Origin: an uncultured Actinomycetes bacterium
GTDB lineage: Bacteria; Actinomycetota; Actinomycetes; Nanopelagicales; Nanopelagicaceae
Direction: 5' to 3'
Assembly (NCBI GenBank): GCA_903834515.1
Contig: CAILJM010000009.1
Coordinates: 1 to 40,610, forward strand
DNA length: 40,610 nucleotides
Positions 15,883-24,553 of the stretch are shown here, piece after piece. A program made the position numbers and the translations under genes. The notes beneath the pieces were generated by a model that had not been told where the DNA came from, searched no databases, and saw nothing but the letters and a program-made list of their open reading frames with translations. Within the stretch, counting starts at the first letter, position 1. The number at the start of each line of letters is the position of its first letter.

Positions 15883-18306
15883 ATGGCTCCAGAGCCAAAA
15901 AAGTCGCGTAAGCGCATTGTAAAAAAGGCCGCAGATAAGAGCGAAAAGGCAACGGTTGAAACAGCTGAGCCGAGCACCGCTTCCAAATCTTCTAATTCTT
16001 CTAAGGCATCCAAATCTTCTAAAGCTTCTAAAGTTGCCGAGGCTGCGAATGCACCGCTCGCAGAAGTTACCCCGGATATTGAGAGCGCTCCAAAGCGTGT
16101 AAAGAAGACCGCAGCAATTCCGGTTCCACTATTTCAAGCTGCGCCAGAGGTTGTGGCGCCAAAGAAGACAACGAAAAAGGCTGCCGCTCAAGCAGTCGTA
16201 GAAAAAAGCGAGAAGGCAGATTCAGCATCCGATACTTCATCAGCATCTGAAGACTCATCTTCTGAGGGTTCAGAGGGACCACGTCGTAATCGCAATCGCC
16301 GTCGTGGTGGTCGCGGACGAAGCGGTGCAGGGCGATCAGCTGAGACAGAGACTTCACTTGATATCGATGATTCCGATAGCGAGGATAAAGACGCGGGCCA
16401 CATCTCCAACGAGAATGAGGGCGAAGAGGTCGGATCGACACATCGCCGTCGCCGTCGCCGCGCACGCGGTGAAGGAGTCACACCTGGTGAGACTGTCGAT
16501 GAAGATGGTGTCGTCACCGTTGTTAAAGTTCGCGAACCACGCAGCGCCGAAGATCGCCCAACTCGTACCGAGCGTCGCGACCGTAATGACCGCAATGATC
16601 GAGGCGATCGGGGCGGAAGAAATAATCGTCGTGACCGCAATGACCGCAATGACCGCAATGACCGCGGTGACCGCAATGACCGTGGAGGTCGCGATCGTTA
16701 TGACCGTGAGCCTCGCGATTTCACTCGTCGCCGCGGAACAATCATTACCGAAGCAGAATTCCTTGCCCGTCGTGAGGCAGTTGACCGCGAGATGTTGGTT
16801 CGCCAAGTTGGAGATCGCACTCAGATCGCTGTTCTTGAAGACAAGATTATGGTTGAGCATTACGTCAATCGAAACTCAAATATTTCCTATGTCGGAAACG
16901 TCTATCTAGGTCGAGTCCAGAACGTCCTTCCATCAATGGAAGCGGCATTCGTTGATATCGGCAAGGGCCGAAACGCAGTGCTTTATGCAGGTGAAGTGAA
17001 CTGGGATGCAGCCGGACTGAGCGATAGCGCACCTCGCAAAATTGAGCATGTGCTGAAGACCGGACAGTCGGTACTCGTTCAGGTAACTAAGGACCCAATT
17101 GGACAGAAGGGTGCCCGCCTTACAAGCCAGATCAGCTTGCCAGGTCGTTACTTAGTTTATGTACCTGGTGGCGGAATGAGCGGTATTAGCCGCCGACTTC
17201 CTGATCAAGAGCGAAGTCGTTTAAAATCTATTTTAAAGAATCTCATTCCAGAAGAAGCTGGCGTGATCGTTCGTACTGCTTCTGAAGGCGCTTCAGAGGA
17301 AGAGCTCGAACGCGATGTCTTGCGCTTAAAGACACAATGGGAAGATATTCAAGAGAAGGCTGAAAACCCTTCAACATCTTCGCCATCCCTTCTCTACAGC
17401 GAACCTGATCTCACAGTTCGCGTTATCCGAGATATCTTTAACGAGGATTTCCGCCGCCTAGTAGTTCAAGGCAACGAAGCATGGGATGACATCAATAATT
17501 ATCTTGGACATATTGCCCCAGAACTCACTACCAAGATTGAAAAGTGGACCGGCGTTCGCGACATGTTTGTAGAGCATCGCATCGAAGAGCAACTTGCGAA
17601 AGCTTTCGATCGCAAGGTCTACCTTCCATCTGGTGGATCACTTGTTATTGATCGCACTGAGGCAATGATTGTGATTGACGTTAACACCGGTAAATTTATC
17701 GGCAAGGGCGGCAACCTAGAAGAGACTGTTACTAAGAACAACTTGGAAGCAGCAGAAGAAATTGCGCGCCAACTTCGCCTTCGTGACATGGGTGGAATCA
17801 TCGTCATCGACTTCATTGATATGGCACTTGAATCTAACCGTGACCAAGTTTTGCGTAGGCTCGTTGAGTGCCTTGGGCGAGATCGCACAAAGCACCAGGT
17901 TGCTGAAGTGACCTCACTCGGACTTGTGCAGATGACGCGAAAGCGCGTTGGTCAAGGTCTGATTGAAGCCTTCTCAACCACGTGTGAATCTTGTGGCGGT
18001 CGAGGAATTCATATCCATTCAGAGCCGGTGAAGAAGACTGCGCTCGATAAGGATATGGATCAGCGTTATGTCCCACAGAGTTATGACGATGAGGAGCCAA
18101 CGACTGAGTCTGCGGCCCCATCAGCTTCTTCAGCGTCATCAGCTCTAGAGACCGAAGCAGAGAGCGAAGTGACGGTGGTGGAGAGTTCGACTAGTTCGAC
18201 GCCCTCAACCAGTGATTCAGCCAGTGATTCCAGCGTCCCAAGCACTAAGCCAGGGGCCCGCAAGCGTCGCCGTGCGGTGAGCACAGGGATTATCACCCCT
18301 GAATAA
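15883..18306 (+). CDS. rne: Ribonuclease E/G family endoribonuclease
   Basis: This 807-residue RNase E/G has an actinobacterial layout, with the catalytic core in the middle. Residues 1 to about 290 are a low-complexity extension: Lys/Ala/Ser-rich, then acidic, then Arg/Asn/Asp/Gly-rich repeats. An S1 RNA-binding domain (about 315-400, with VGNVYLGRVQNVLPSMEAAF) and the DNase-I-like catalytic domain follow. Catalytic Asp599 (VIDVNTG) and Asp643 (IIVIDFIDM) correspond to E. coli Asp303 and Asp346. The zinc-link CxxC is Cys701-Cys704. The C-terminus is again acidic and Ser-rich. It processes rRNA and tRNA and starts mRNA decay. The ATG at 15883 follows GAGGA at 15869-15873. Confidence 0.96.
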   Translation: MAPEPKKSRKRIVKKAADKSEKATVETAEPSTASKSSNSSKASKSSKASKVAEAANAPLAEVTPDIESAPKRVKKTAAIPVPLFQAAPEVVAPKKTTKKAAAQAVVEKSEKADSASDTSSASEDSSSEGSEGPRRNRNRRRGGRGRSGAGRSAETETSLDIDDSDSEDKDAGHISNENEGEEVGSTHRRRRRRARGEGVTPGETVDEDGVVTVVKVREPRSAEDRPTRTERRDRNDRNDRGDRGGRNNRRDRNDRNDRNDRGDRNDRGGRDRYDREPRDFTRRRGTIITEAEFLARREAVDREMLVRQVGDRTQIAVLEDKIMVEHYVNRNSNISYVGNVYLGRVQNVLPSMEAAFVDIGKGRNAVLYAGEVNWDAAGLSDSAPRKIEHVLKTGQSVLVQVTKDPIGQKGARLTSQISLPGRYLVYVPGGGMSGISRRLPDQERSRLKSILKNLIPEEAGVIVRTASEGASEEELERDVLRLKTQWEDIQEKAENPSTSSPSLLYSEPDLTVRVIRDIFNEDFRRLVVQGNEAWDDINNYLGHIAPELTTKIEKWTGVRDMFVEHRIEEQLAKAFDRKVYLPSGGSLVIDRTEAMIVIDVNTGKFIGKGGNLEETVTKNNLEAAEEIARQLRLRDMGGIIVIDFIDMALESNRDQVLRRLVECLGRDRTKHQVAEVTSLGLVQMTRKRVGQGLIEAFSTTCESCGGRGIHIHSEPVKKTALDKDMDQRYVPQSYDDEEPTTESAAPSASSASSALETEAESEVTVVESSTSSTPSTSDSASDSSVPSTKPGARKRRRAVSTGIITPE
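16632..16683 (+). repeat. 9-bp tandem repeat (TGACCGCAA) within rne
   Basis: TGACCGCAA-type units recur in register and encode Asp-Arg-Asn triplets of the Arg-rich RNA-binding extension. Related, more diverged units extend from about 16577 to 16710. The near identity at DNA level points to recent slippage expansion. Confidence 0.75.
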
Positions 18307-18334
18307 ACGAGAATAAACCCCAATAAACGAGAAT
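18302..18334 (+). repeat. 13-bp direct repeat around the rne stop codon
   Basis: AATAAACGAGAAT occurs at 18302-18314 and 18322-18334. The first copy contains the rne stop codon TAA. Period is 20 bp. Confidence 0.8.
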
Positions 18335-18358
18335 TGGCTCGATCTGGCCGGATACCCC

Positions 18359-18374
18359 GGCTAGATATCTAGCC
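18359..18374. other. 16-bp perfect palindrome between rne and the rplU promoter
   Basis: GGCTAGATATCTAGCC is a perfect palindrome, followed by AGTTTG. As RNA it would form a 6-bp stem with a 4-nt loop. It could be a weak terminator of rne or an operator next to the -35 box at 18378. Confidence 0.45.
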
Positions 18375-18377
18375 AGT

Positions 18378-18407
18378 TTGACCTCGAGGGTCGCTAATCC
18401 GTACCCT
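18378..18407 (+). promoter_or_regulatory. Promoter of rplU-rpmA
   Basis: The -35 box TTGACC (18378-18383) and the -10 box TACCCT (18402-18407) are 18 bp apart. Transcription would begin near 18414, giving a leader of about 75 nt. Confidence 0.55.
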
Positions 18408-18417
18408 TACCCTCTGC

Positions 18418-18460
18418 CCGAGTGAATCTCGGTGCTTATCCATAGATCTCATGAGAGATC
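18418..18460 (+). promoter_or_regulatory. Structured mRNA leader of rplU
   Basis: Two hairpins lie in the predicted leader: CCGAG/CTCGG (18418-18422 with 18428-18432) and GATCTC/GAGATC (18445-18450 with 18455-18460, loop ATGA). Ribosomal-protein leaders often hold autoregulatory RNA structures; whether this one does is inference. Confidence 0.4.
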
Positions 18461-18489
18461 GCTAGATTGAACTGTAGGAAGGTGTCACT

Positions 18490-18798
18490 GTGTACGCGAT
18501 TGTTAAAGCAGGCGGCCGTCAAGAGAAGGTTGCCGTCGGCGACACCATTACTGTCGATCGTATCGATGCAAAAGTTGGCGCATCAGTATCTTTCCCAGCA
18601 GTTCTTCTCGTTGAAGGTGCAAATGTCACATCCGATCCAAAGGCTCTTGCCGGCGTGAAGGTTGCAGGCGAAATTCTCGAAGAGACCAAAGGTCCAAAGA
18701 TCGACATCCTTCGTTACAAGAACAAGACTGGCTATCGCCGTCGCCAAGGTTTCCGTTCCCAGCTTACGCGTGTGAAGATCACCGCGATTAGCAAGTAA
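18490..18798 (+). CDS. rplU: Large ribosomal subunit protein bL21
   Basis: This 102-residue protein starts [14 protein letters not shown], the typical L21 N-terminus, and ends with the L21 signature [21 protein letters not shown]. It binds 23S rRNA in the large subunit. The GTG start is chosen for the conserved N-terminus and GGAAGG about 8 nt upstream. It is paired with rpmA, as in nearly all bacteria. Confidence 0.97.
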   Translation: MYAIVKAGGRQEKVAVGDTITVDRIDAKVGASVSFPAVLLVEGANVTSDPKALAGVKVAGEILEETKGPKIDILRYKNKTGYRRRQGFRSQLTRVKITAISK

Positions 18799-18838
18799 TT
18801 TTTCCGAGTATAAGAGAGCAATAGAGGGTTGGTGCGAA

Positions 18839-19102
18839 ATGGCAAGTAAAAAGGGAGTCTCCTCCACACGAAATGGTCGCGACTCAAATGCGCAGTACCT
18901 CGGAATTAAGCGTTTTGGTGGACAGGTTGTAAAGGCAGGCGAAATTCTTGTTCGTCAGCGTGGCACTGTCTTCCACCCAGGTGCACAGGTTGGCATCGGT
19001 AAAGATGACACCCTCTTCGCACTTTCAGCTGGTGTTGTTGAGTTCGGTCGCGCACGCGGTCGCAAGGTCGTCAACATCGTTGCAGCTGCTCCGGTCGCCT
19101 AA
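18839..19102 (+). CDS. rpmA: Large ribosomal subunit protein bL27
   Basis: An 87-residue L27 with the N-terminus [15 protein letters not shown], which reaches the peptidyl-transferase centre, and the block [11 protein letters not shown]. The tail is short and hydrophobic. No Firmicute-type cleavable N-terminal extension is present. It lies 40 bp after rplU and is followed by a strong terminator. Confidence 0.97.
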   Translation: MASKKGVSSTRNGRDSNAQYLGIKRFGGQVVKAGEILVRQRGTVFHPGAQVGIGKDDTLFALSAGVVEFGRARGRKVVNIVAAAPVA

Positions 19103-19120
19103 AAAGCGGATTTTAAAGTA

Positions 19121-19151
19121 GCGGGTCCGCGCTCTGCGGGCCCGCTTTTTT
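19121..19151 (+). terminator. Rho-independent terminator after rpmA
   Basis: GCGGGTCCGC (19121-19130) pairs with GCGGGCCCGC (19136-19145), with a single G-U pair, around the loop GCTCT. Six T follow. It is strong and separates rplU-rpmA from obgE. Confidence 0.92.
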
Positions 19152-19197
19152 ATTGCAAGCAATTAAAAATGATTGAAAGAGAAGGGAGAGGCAAGAG

Positions 19198-20667
19198 ATG
19201 GCTTCATTTGTTGATCGCGTAACACTCAATGCCTCTGCCGGAAATGGTGGAGATGGTTGCGTCTCTATCCACCGTGAAAAGTTCAAGCCACTTGGTGGAC
19301 CTGACGGCGGTAATGGTGGCCGCGGTGGTGACATCATGCTTGTTGTCGATACCGATGTCACAACACTTCTAGATTTTCACCACTCTCCACATCGCAAAGC
19401 AACAGGTGGTCGCCCGGGTTATGGCGATTATTGCAATGGCGGCGAGGGCAATGACATGATCCTCAAAGTTCCAAATGGCACCGTTGTGAAAGATCTTGCT
19501 GGCAACACACTCGCAGATCTCGTGGGTCAAGGAACTCGCTTCATCGCAGCCCAGGGTGGCAAGGGCGGATTAGGTAACGCTGCACTCTCATCGTCAAAGC
19601 GTCGCGCACCAGGTTTTGCTCTTAAAGGTGAGCCAGGCGAAGAGCGCACACTTATTCTCGAACTTAAGTCAGTGGCAGATATTGGCTTGATTGGATTCCC
19701 AAGCGCAGGAAAGTCATCGGTTATCGCTTCGATTTCAGCTGCGCGTCCAAAGATTGCTGACTACCCATTCACAACGCTCGTGCCAAACCTGGGTGTGGTC
19801 CAAGCTGGAGACACTCGTTTCACCGTTGCTGACGTACCAGGTCTCATCCCTGGCGCATCTCAAGGAAAGGGCCTTGGCCTTGAATTCCTTCGACATGTCG
19901 AGCGATGCGCAGCGCTAGTGCAGGTCTTGGATTGCGGAACTCTAGAAACTGATCGAGATCCTGAAAAAGATTTCGACATCATCGAAGCAGAGCTCGCTGA
20001 GTATGGAAATGGACTTTCCGAGCGCCCACGCATTATTGCTCTCAACAAAGTCGACCTACCAGATGGAAAGGCGATGGCCGATATGGTCCAGCCAATCCTA
20101 GAAGCTCGCGGATATGAGGTCTATCAGATCTCTGCTGCATCACATATTGGCCTTACTGAATTTAATTATGCGATGGCGCGGATTATTCAAGAGGCTCGCA
20201 AGAGCGCAGCAAAAGAAGAGAAGACTCGAATCGTTCTTCGCCCGGTTGCTGTTAATGATGCTGGGTTTAAAGTTGTTGCAAACGAGGATGGATCATTTAG
20301 CGTCCTAGGCGAGAAGCCATTGCGCTTTGTTCGTCAGACCGATTTCCATAACCCTGAAGCTGTTGGATATCTCGCAGATCGCCTTGCAGCTTTGGGCGTT
20401 GAGAAAGAACTCTTTAAGAAGGGTGCAAAGGCGAAAGATGAAGTCCGCATCGGTAATGGCGATGATGCTGTGATCTTTGATTGGGAACCTTCCATCGAAG
20501 CTGGTGCCGAACTTCTTGCAGGTGCGCGGGGAACTGACCGACGTCTGGAATCTCCTTGGGCTGGTCGATACGTCGATGATGCACTAGACCAACTCAACGA
20601 TGATGAGATTTCACGTCAATGGGAGTACAACATTGCAAACCCTAAGACTCCGGTGGTCGAGGAGTAA
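19198..20667 (+). CDS. obgE: Obg GTPase (ribosome assembly and stress)
   Basis: This 489-residue GTPase has the three Obg domains. The glycine-rich Obg fold is at 1-158 ([13 protein letters not shown] and GGKGGLGNA). The G domain has G1 GFPSAGKSS at 166-174, G3 DVPG at 212-215 and G4 NKVD at 283-286. The C-terminal OCT domain is about 335-420, as in actinobacteria and other Gram-positives, followed by an acidic tail. It acts in 50S maturation and is essential in most bacteria. The start follows AGGGAGAGG. It continues almost directly into proB with a 2-bp gap. Confidence 0.96.
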   Translation: MASFVDRVTLNASAGNGGDGCVSIHREKFKPLGGPDGGNGGRGGDIMLVVDTDVTTLLDFHHSPHRKATGGRPGYGDYCNGGEGNDMILKVPNGTVVKDLAGNTLADLVGQGTRFIAAQGGKGGLGNAALSSSKRRAPGFALKGEPGEERTLILELKSVADIGLIGFPSAGKSSVIASISAARPKIADYPFTTLVPNLGVVQAGDTRFTVADVPGLIPGASQGKGLGLEFLRHVERCAALVQVLDCGTLETDRDPEKDFDIIEAELAEYGNGLSERPRIIALNKVDLPDGKAMADMVQPILEARGYEVYQISAASHIGLTEFNYAMARIIQEARKSAAKEEKTRIVLRPVAVNDAGFKVVANEDGSFSVLGEKPLRFVRQTDFHNPEAVGYLADRLAALGVEKELFKKGAKAKDEVRIGNGDDAVIFDWEPSIEAGAELLAGARGTDRRLESPWAGRYVDDALDQLNDDEISRQWEYNIANPKTPVVEE

Positions 20668-20669
20668 TA

Positions 20670-21785
20670 ATGAATCGCAGCGATGTTAAAAGCGCAAAGC
20701 GCATTGTCATCAAGGTGGGTTCTTCAACTCTTACAGGTTCGGCCGGTTCAGGATTAAATTCTCAGGCCGTTGATGCCCTTGTCGACACGATTGCACAACT
20801 TCGTGCTGGTGGTAAAGAAGTCGTCTTAGTCTCATCTGGAGCAATTGCCGCAGGGCTCGCTCCACTTGGGCTGAACGCTCGGCCAAAAGATCTCGCTACG
20901 CAACAAGCTGCCGCCTCAGTCGGTCAGGGCCGACTAATCGCTGATTACAACCGCTCTTTCTCGCGTCATTCATTGATTTCGTCTCAAGTGTTACTCACGA
21001 TCGATGATGTGGTGCGACGCTCTCATTATCAAAATGCACAAAGAACACTTCTGAAACTAATTCAGTTAGATGTAACACCAATCATTAATGAGAATGATTC
21101 GGTTGGAGTTCAAGAGATTCGATTTGGCGATAACGATCGTTTAGCGGCTCTCGTTGCACACCTGGTCAATGCTGATTTGCTCGTCCTTGTCACTGATGTT
21201 GACGGTCTTTACGATGCCCCGCCTTCACATGCGCATGCAAAGCGAATATCTGAAGTCAAAGATGTGACGGTGATGCGCGATATCGAAATCGGTGGAGTGG
21301 GTTCATCCGGAGTCGGCTCTGGTGGAATGGTCACCAAGATCGAGGCTGCTCGAATCGCTACGGGTGCCGGAGTGGCGATGCTTCTCACCACACTTGAGCA
21401 ACTCACGAGCGCACTCGATGGCGAGGATTTCGGAACCATCTTCCACGCGATTCACGATAAGCGCCCATCTCGACTATTGTGGCTTGCTCATGCAGCAACT
21501 CCACATGGCAAGCTCATTCTTGATCAAGGGGCGACGATCGCCATTAAAGAGCGCGGGGTATCACTTCTTGCCGCTGGCGTTACCGCCGTTGAAGGCGAAT
21601 TTATCGCTGGAGATACCGTTGAACTTATCTCTGATCACGGCGCAGTAATTGCACGCGGTCTGGTGGCCTTTGATTCCAGTGAAATTCCAAGAATGCTTGG
21701 CCGTTCAACGAAAGAGTTGGCAGCCGAGTTTGGACCAGAGTACGAGCGTGAACTCGTGCACCGTGACGATTTAGTCTTGATCTAA
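20670..21785 (+). CDS. proB: Glutamate 5-kinase
   Basis: A 371-residue enzyme for the first step of proline synthesis, glutamate to glutamyl-5-phosphate. The amino-acid-kinase domain shows KVGSSTL, VSSGAIAAG and the NENDSV substrate block, with GSGGMVTKIEAA in the nucleotide region. A C-terminal PUA domain (about 285-360) matches the long form of ProB. The Shine-Dalgarno GAGGAG lies inside the end of obgE. Obg-proB linkage is common. It meets the convergent serine hydrolase gene 3 bp downstream with no visible terminator. Confidence 0.96.
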   Translation: MNRSDVKSAKRIVIKVGSSTLTGSAGSGLNSQAVDALVDTIAQLRAGGKEVVLVSSGAIAAGLAPLGLNARPKDLATQQAAASVGQGRLIADYNRSFSRHSLISSQVLLTIDDVVRRSHYQNAQRTLLKLIQLDVTPIINENDSVGVQEIRFGDNDRLAALVAHLVNADLLVLVTDVDGLYDAPPSHAHAKRISEVKDVTVMRDIEIGGVGSSGVGSGGMVTKIEAARIATGAGVAMLLTTLEQLTSALDGEDFGTIFHAIHDKRPSRLLWLAHAATPHGKLILDQGATIAIKERGVSLLAAGVTAVEGEFIAGDTVELISDHGAVIARGLVAFDSSEIPRMLGRSTKELAAEFGPEYERELVHRDDLVLI

Positions 21786-21788
21786 CTT

Positions 21789-22949
21789 TTACTTATTTGC
21801 GAGTTGATTAATAACTCGAGCTTCTGCAACATCTGGATCATTTCCAGTTGGGTTATCACTGAGTTTCACAACCACGGTCTTTGTCGCCGGATTCATGAAG
21901 ACGAATTGGCCGTGTAAGCCGAGCATCATGTTGGTTCCTGGATATGGATGCCACATATAGGCGCTATAGCCCCAACCGTAGTCAAGTTTTACAACTGGAG
22001 TGCTTAAACGCTTAATCCATTCGGGCGAGATGATGTGATGTGCGGCCGTGCTTCCATTATTTAGGAGCATCAAGCCAACCTTTGCGTAATCTCTCGCACT
22101 CGCGTTGAAGCAGCAAAATGTCTTCTCAATTCCACCGACGTGATCAACATTCCATGTGGCTGATGTTGTTGCGCCAATTGGTTGCCAGATATTCTTGCTG
22201 AAGTAATCGGAAATTTTCATGCCGGTGATGCGATGAATGATCATGCCAAGTAATTGCGGGTCAACGCTTCGATACTCGGCCTTACTGCCCGGGGTAAAGG
22301 CCATCTTTCGATTGTGCTGAACAAACCAATTCATATCTGTCGTCGCATACATTTGTGCAATAGCAACGCCCCAACCTTGCGGCCCGGTTGGATAATTATC
22401 GGAAACTCCGACGCCGCTCTGCATATCAAGAAGTGATTGCACCGTGACTTGATCAAAGCTCGTACCCGTTTTGTACTCAGGGAAGTAATCAACAAACTTA
22501 TCGGTCTCTTTCAATTTACCGTCAGCGATCAATTGGCCAGCGATGATCGAAGTCAGGGTCTTAGCAACAGAGTACGAGGGGAGTTGCGTCGTGGCTGTAA
22601 TTGATTTTTTGGTGTTGTAGTACTCATAGGTGAGAACGCCATTGCGAACGACGAGAAAGGCATTGGTATTTGAGAGGTCGAGAAATTGCTGCCAGGTAAC
22701 GGTTTTGCCCAACCATTCAACAGTTGTCGGCATCGCCTCATGCGCTGTTGGTAGCGTAATTGGCTCAGTAGAGGGAGCCACTACATGCCAGGGTAGGAGT
22801 GTTGGCGTCTTTGACGCGGGCGCTAACCCGAGTCGAATTGCGGCAATCGGATTTGGGTAATGGACCACTTTAAAGAAGGCAGTGAGGCCAAGAGCAAAGA
22901 TGATAAATCCAATGAGGCTATTCCGAAGGATCTTCCATAAAAGGCGCAT
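21789..22949 (-). CDS. Membrane-anchored serine hydrolase, beta-lactamase/NylB-like family
   Basis: This 386-residue minus-strand protein has one N-terminal membrane helix (about 10-28) with a positive N-terminus, so the catalytic part should be outside the membrane. The fold family is shown by Ser127-Val-Ala-Lys130 (SxxK nucleophile), Tyr226 in EYRSVDPQLLG (second motif) and His346-Gly-Gln348 in GLHGQ (third motif). That pattern is closest to 6-aminohexanoate-dimer-hydrolase (NylB)-like enzymes rather than true beta-lactamases. The natural substrate cannot be told: peptides, esters or wall fragments are possible. It is the only minus-strand protein gene here and sits between proB and proA, which are usually adjacent. 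Confidence 0.85.
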   Translation of the reverse strand: MRLLWKILRNSLIGFIIFALGLTAFFKVVHYPNPIAAIRLGLAPASKTPTLLPWHVVAPSTEPITLPTAHEAMPTTVEWLGKTVTWQQFLDLSNTNAFLVVRNGVLTYEYYNTKKSITATTQLPSYSVAKTLTSIIAGQLIADGKLKETDKFVDYFPEYKTGTSFDQVTVQSLLDMQSGVGVSDNYPTGPQGWGVAIAQMYATTDMNWFVQHNRKMAFTPGSKAEYRSVDPQLLGMIIHRITGMKISDYFSKNIWQPIGATTSATWNVDHVGGIEKTFCCFNASARDYAKVGLMLLNNGSTAAHHIISPEWIKRLSTPVVKLDYGWGYSAYMWHPYPGTNMMLGLHGQFVFMNPATKTVVVKLSDNPTGNDPDVAEARVINQLANK

Positions 22950-22961
22950 GAGTAGATGGTA
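22947..22961 (-). promoter_or_regulatory. Leaderless promoter of the serine hydrolase gene
   Basis: On the minus strand TACCAT (plus-strand positions 22956-22961) lies exactly 6 nt before the ATG. No Shine-Dalgarno sequence and no clear -35 are seen. Confidence 0.45.
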
Positions 22962-22969
22962 ATTGCCAG

Positions 22970-22984
22970 TAACCTTAGATTGTG
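22970..22984 (+). promoter_or_regulatory. Leaderless promoter of proA
   Basis: TAACCT at 22970-22975 is followed by 6 nt and the GTG start of proA. The two -10 boxes of this divergent region are only 8 bp apart. No convincing -35 is present. Confidence 0.45.
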
Positions 22985-24247
22985 GATGCAGCCCAAATTA
23001 TTTCGCAAACGGCCAAGAGCGCACGCCTGGCAAATCGCACACTTGTTGCGGCGAGCAATGAAGTTCGAAGTGCCGCTCTGTACACAATCGCGGGTGAACT
23101 CACTCGGCAATCCGATCGTATATTGGCGGCCAATGCCGAAGATATGAAACGTGCAGATGAGTCAGGTATGGCGGAGTCAATGAAAGATCGCCTCTTATTG
23201 ACTGCAAAACGGATCGAAGGAATGTCAGATGGCATGCGCCAAGTTGCAGATCTTCCTGATCCACTGGGGCGCATTATTAATGCCCGCACCCTTCCAAATG
23301 GACTTGAGTTAACTCAAAAATCTGTCCCATTCGGAGTTGTAGGAATGGTCTATGAAGCAAGGCCAAATGTCACGGTCGATGCCGCTTCAATATTATTGAA
23401 ATCTGGAAATGCGGCGCTCCTTCGAGGATCCTCTTCGGCAGCATCAAGCAACCAGGTGCTCGTCGAAATTATGCGAGAGGTCTTGGCAACAACTGCGATC
23501 TCGCCAGATGTTATTCAATATATTTCAGCAGAAGATCGCTCAACAGTTACCGCGCTCTTGCATGCTCGTGGTGAAGTTGATTTGGTGATTCCTCGAGGAA
23601 GCGCCTCGCTTATCCGAATGGTTGTGGATGAGGCAACAGTGCCAACGATCGAAACCGGCGCTGGCGTATGCCACGTTTATATCGATGACGCTGCAGACTT
23701 TAATAAAGCCCTGCCTATTCTGATCAACTCGAAGACGCATAGACCAAGTGTCTGCAATGCAGCCGAGACCCTGCTCGTACACCAAGATATTGCAGAAAAA
23801 TTCCTACCAACGGCTCTTGAAGCTCTTGCGAGCCATGGCGTAATTATTCATGCCGACGCCGCCACTTCGGTGATTGCACAAGCGAACGGTATCGACGTCC
23901 GATCTGCATCTGAAGAAAATTGGAGCACCGAGTACAACGCACTTGAAATGAATGTGGCCGTTGTGAAGGATCTCCTCGGCGCTGCCGATCACATACAAAA
24001 ATATGGCACTAACCACACAGAGGCGATCGTCACCGAGAATGAAGAGCACGCAAACCAATTTATTGCGCTCTCAGATTGTGCCGCGGTCATGGTTAACGCA
24101 TCAACTCGTTTCACCGACGGCGAGCAGATGGGCTTTGGCGCTGAAATCGGTATCTCAAATCAGAAGTTGCACGCCCGGGGCCCAATGGGGCTGGAGCAGA
24201 TGACAACCACAACCTGGATTGTTCGGGGCAGCGGCCAGATCCGATAA
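22982..24247 (+). CDS. proA: Glutamate-5-semialdehyde dehydrogenase (gamma-glutamyl phosphate reductase)
   Basis: A 421-residue aldehyde-dehydrogenase-fold enzyme for the second proline step, reducing glutamyl-5-phosphate to the semialdehyde with NADPH. The catalytic Cys258 lies in HRPSVCNAAE; GVVGMVYEARPNVTVD and the C-terminal RGPMGLEQMTTTTW are family signatures. The GTG start is supported by the -10 box 6 nt upstream and the normal length. The usual actinobacterial neighbours nadD and rsfS do not follow; gatC does. Confidence 0.96.
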   Translation: MDAAQIISQTAKSARLANRTLVAASNEVRSAALYTIAGELTRQSDRILAANAEDMKRADESGMAESMKDRLLLTAKRIEGMSDGMRQVADLPDPLGRIINARTLPNGLELTQKSVPFGVVGMVYEARPNVTVDAASILLKSGNAALLRGSSSAASSNQVLVEIMREVLATTAISPDVIQYISAEDRSTVTALLHARGEVDLVIPRGSASLIRMVVDEATVPTIETGAGVCHVYIDDAADFNKALPILINSKTHRPSVCNAAETLLVHQDIAEKFLPTALEALASHGVIIHADAATSVIAQANGIDVRSASEENWSTEYNALEMNVAVVKDLLGAADHIQKYGTNHTEAIVTENEEHANQFIALSDCAAVMVNASTRFTDGEQMGFGAEIGISNQKLHARGPMGLEQMTTTTWIVRGSGQIR

Positions 24248-24259
24248 GGTTAAGAAATG
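24245..24259 (+). promoter_or_regulatory. Possible leaderless promoter of gatC overlapping the proA stop
   Basis: TAAGGT (24245-24250), which includes the proA stop codon, lies 6 nt before the gatC ATG and fits TANNNT. The same bases contain AAGG, which could instead serve as a weak Shine-Dalgarno, so the reading is ambiguous. Confidence 0.3.
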
Positions 24260-24553
24260 GCCGCTATCTCCCGAGATGAAGTAGCGCATTTAGCGCGATT
24301 AGCTCGCATCGAAATGACTGATGCCGAACTAGACCACCTAGCCTCCGAAATGGATCTGATCCTTGAATCAGTCTCCCGTGTTCAGGGCGTGGCTGGTGCA
24401 GATATCCCACCGACCTCACATGCGATTGCAATGCAGAATGTGATGCGTCCGGATGCGGTCGTTCCAAGTCTCACTCCCGAGGAATCACTCTCTGGTGCAC
24501 CAGCCCGCGAAGAGGACCGCTTTAAAGTCCCTCAGATTTTAGGTGAAGAGTGA
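24257..24553 (+). CDS. gatC: Asp-tRNA(Asn)/Glu-tRNA(Gln) amidotransferase subunit C
   Basis: A 98-residue GatC with the usual start [17 protein letters not shown] and the C-terminal block of the family ([25 protein letters not shown]). GatC wraps around GatA and helps the amidotransferase fold. It overlaps gatA by four bases (GTGA), so the three subunits are made from one message. Confidence 0.95.
   Translation: MAAISRDEVAHLARLARIEMTDAELDHLASEMDLILESVSRVQGVAGADIPPTSHAIAMQNVMRPDAVVPSLTPEESLSGAPAREEDRFKVPQILGEE

Noticed and set aside
16188-16676. 162-residue minus-strand frame rich in Arg and Ser, opposite rne
   Set aside because: It is the complement of the low-complexity repeat code of rne; no start signal or family pattern, and it lies wholly inside a certain gene.
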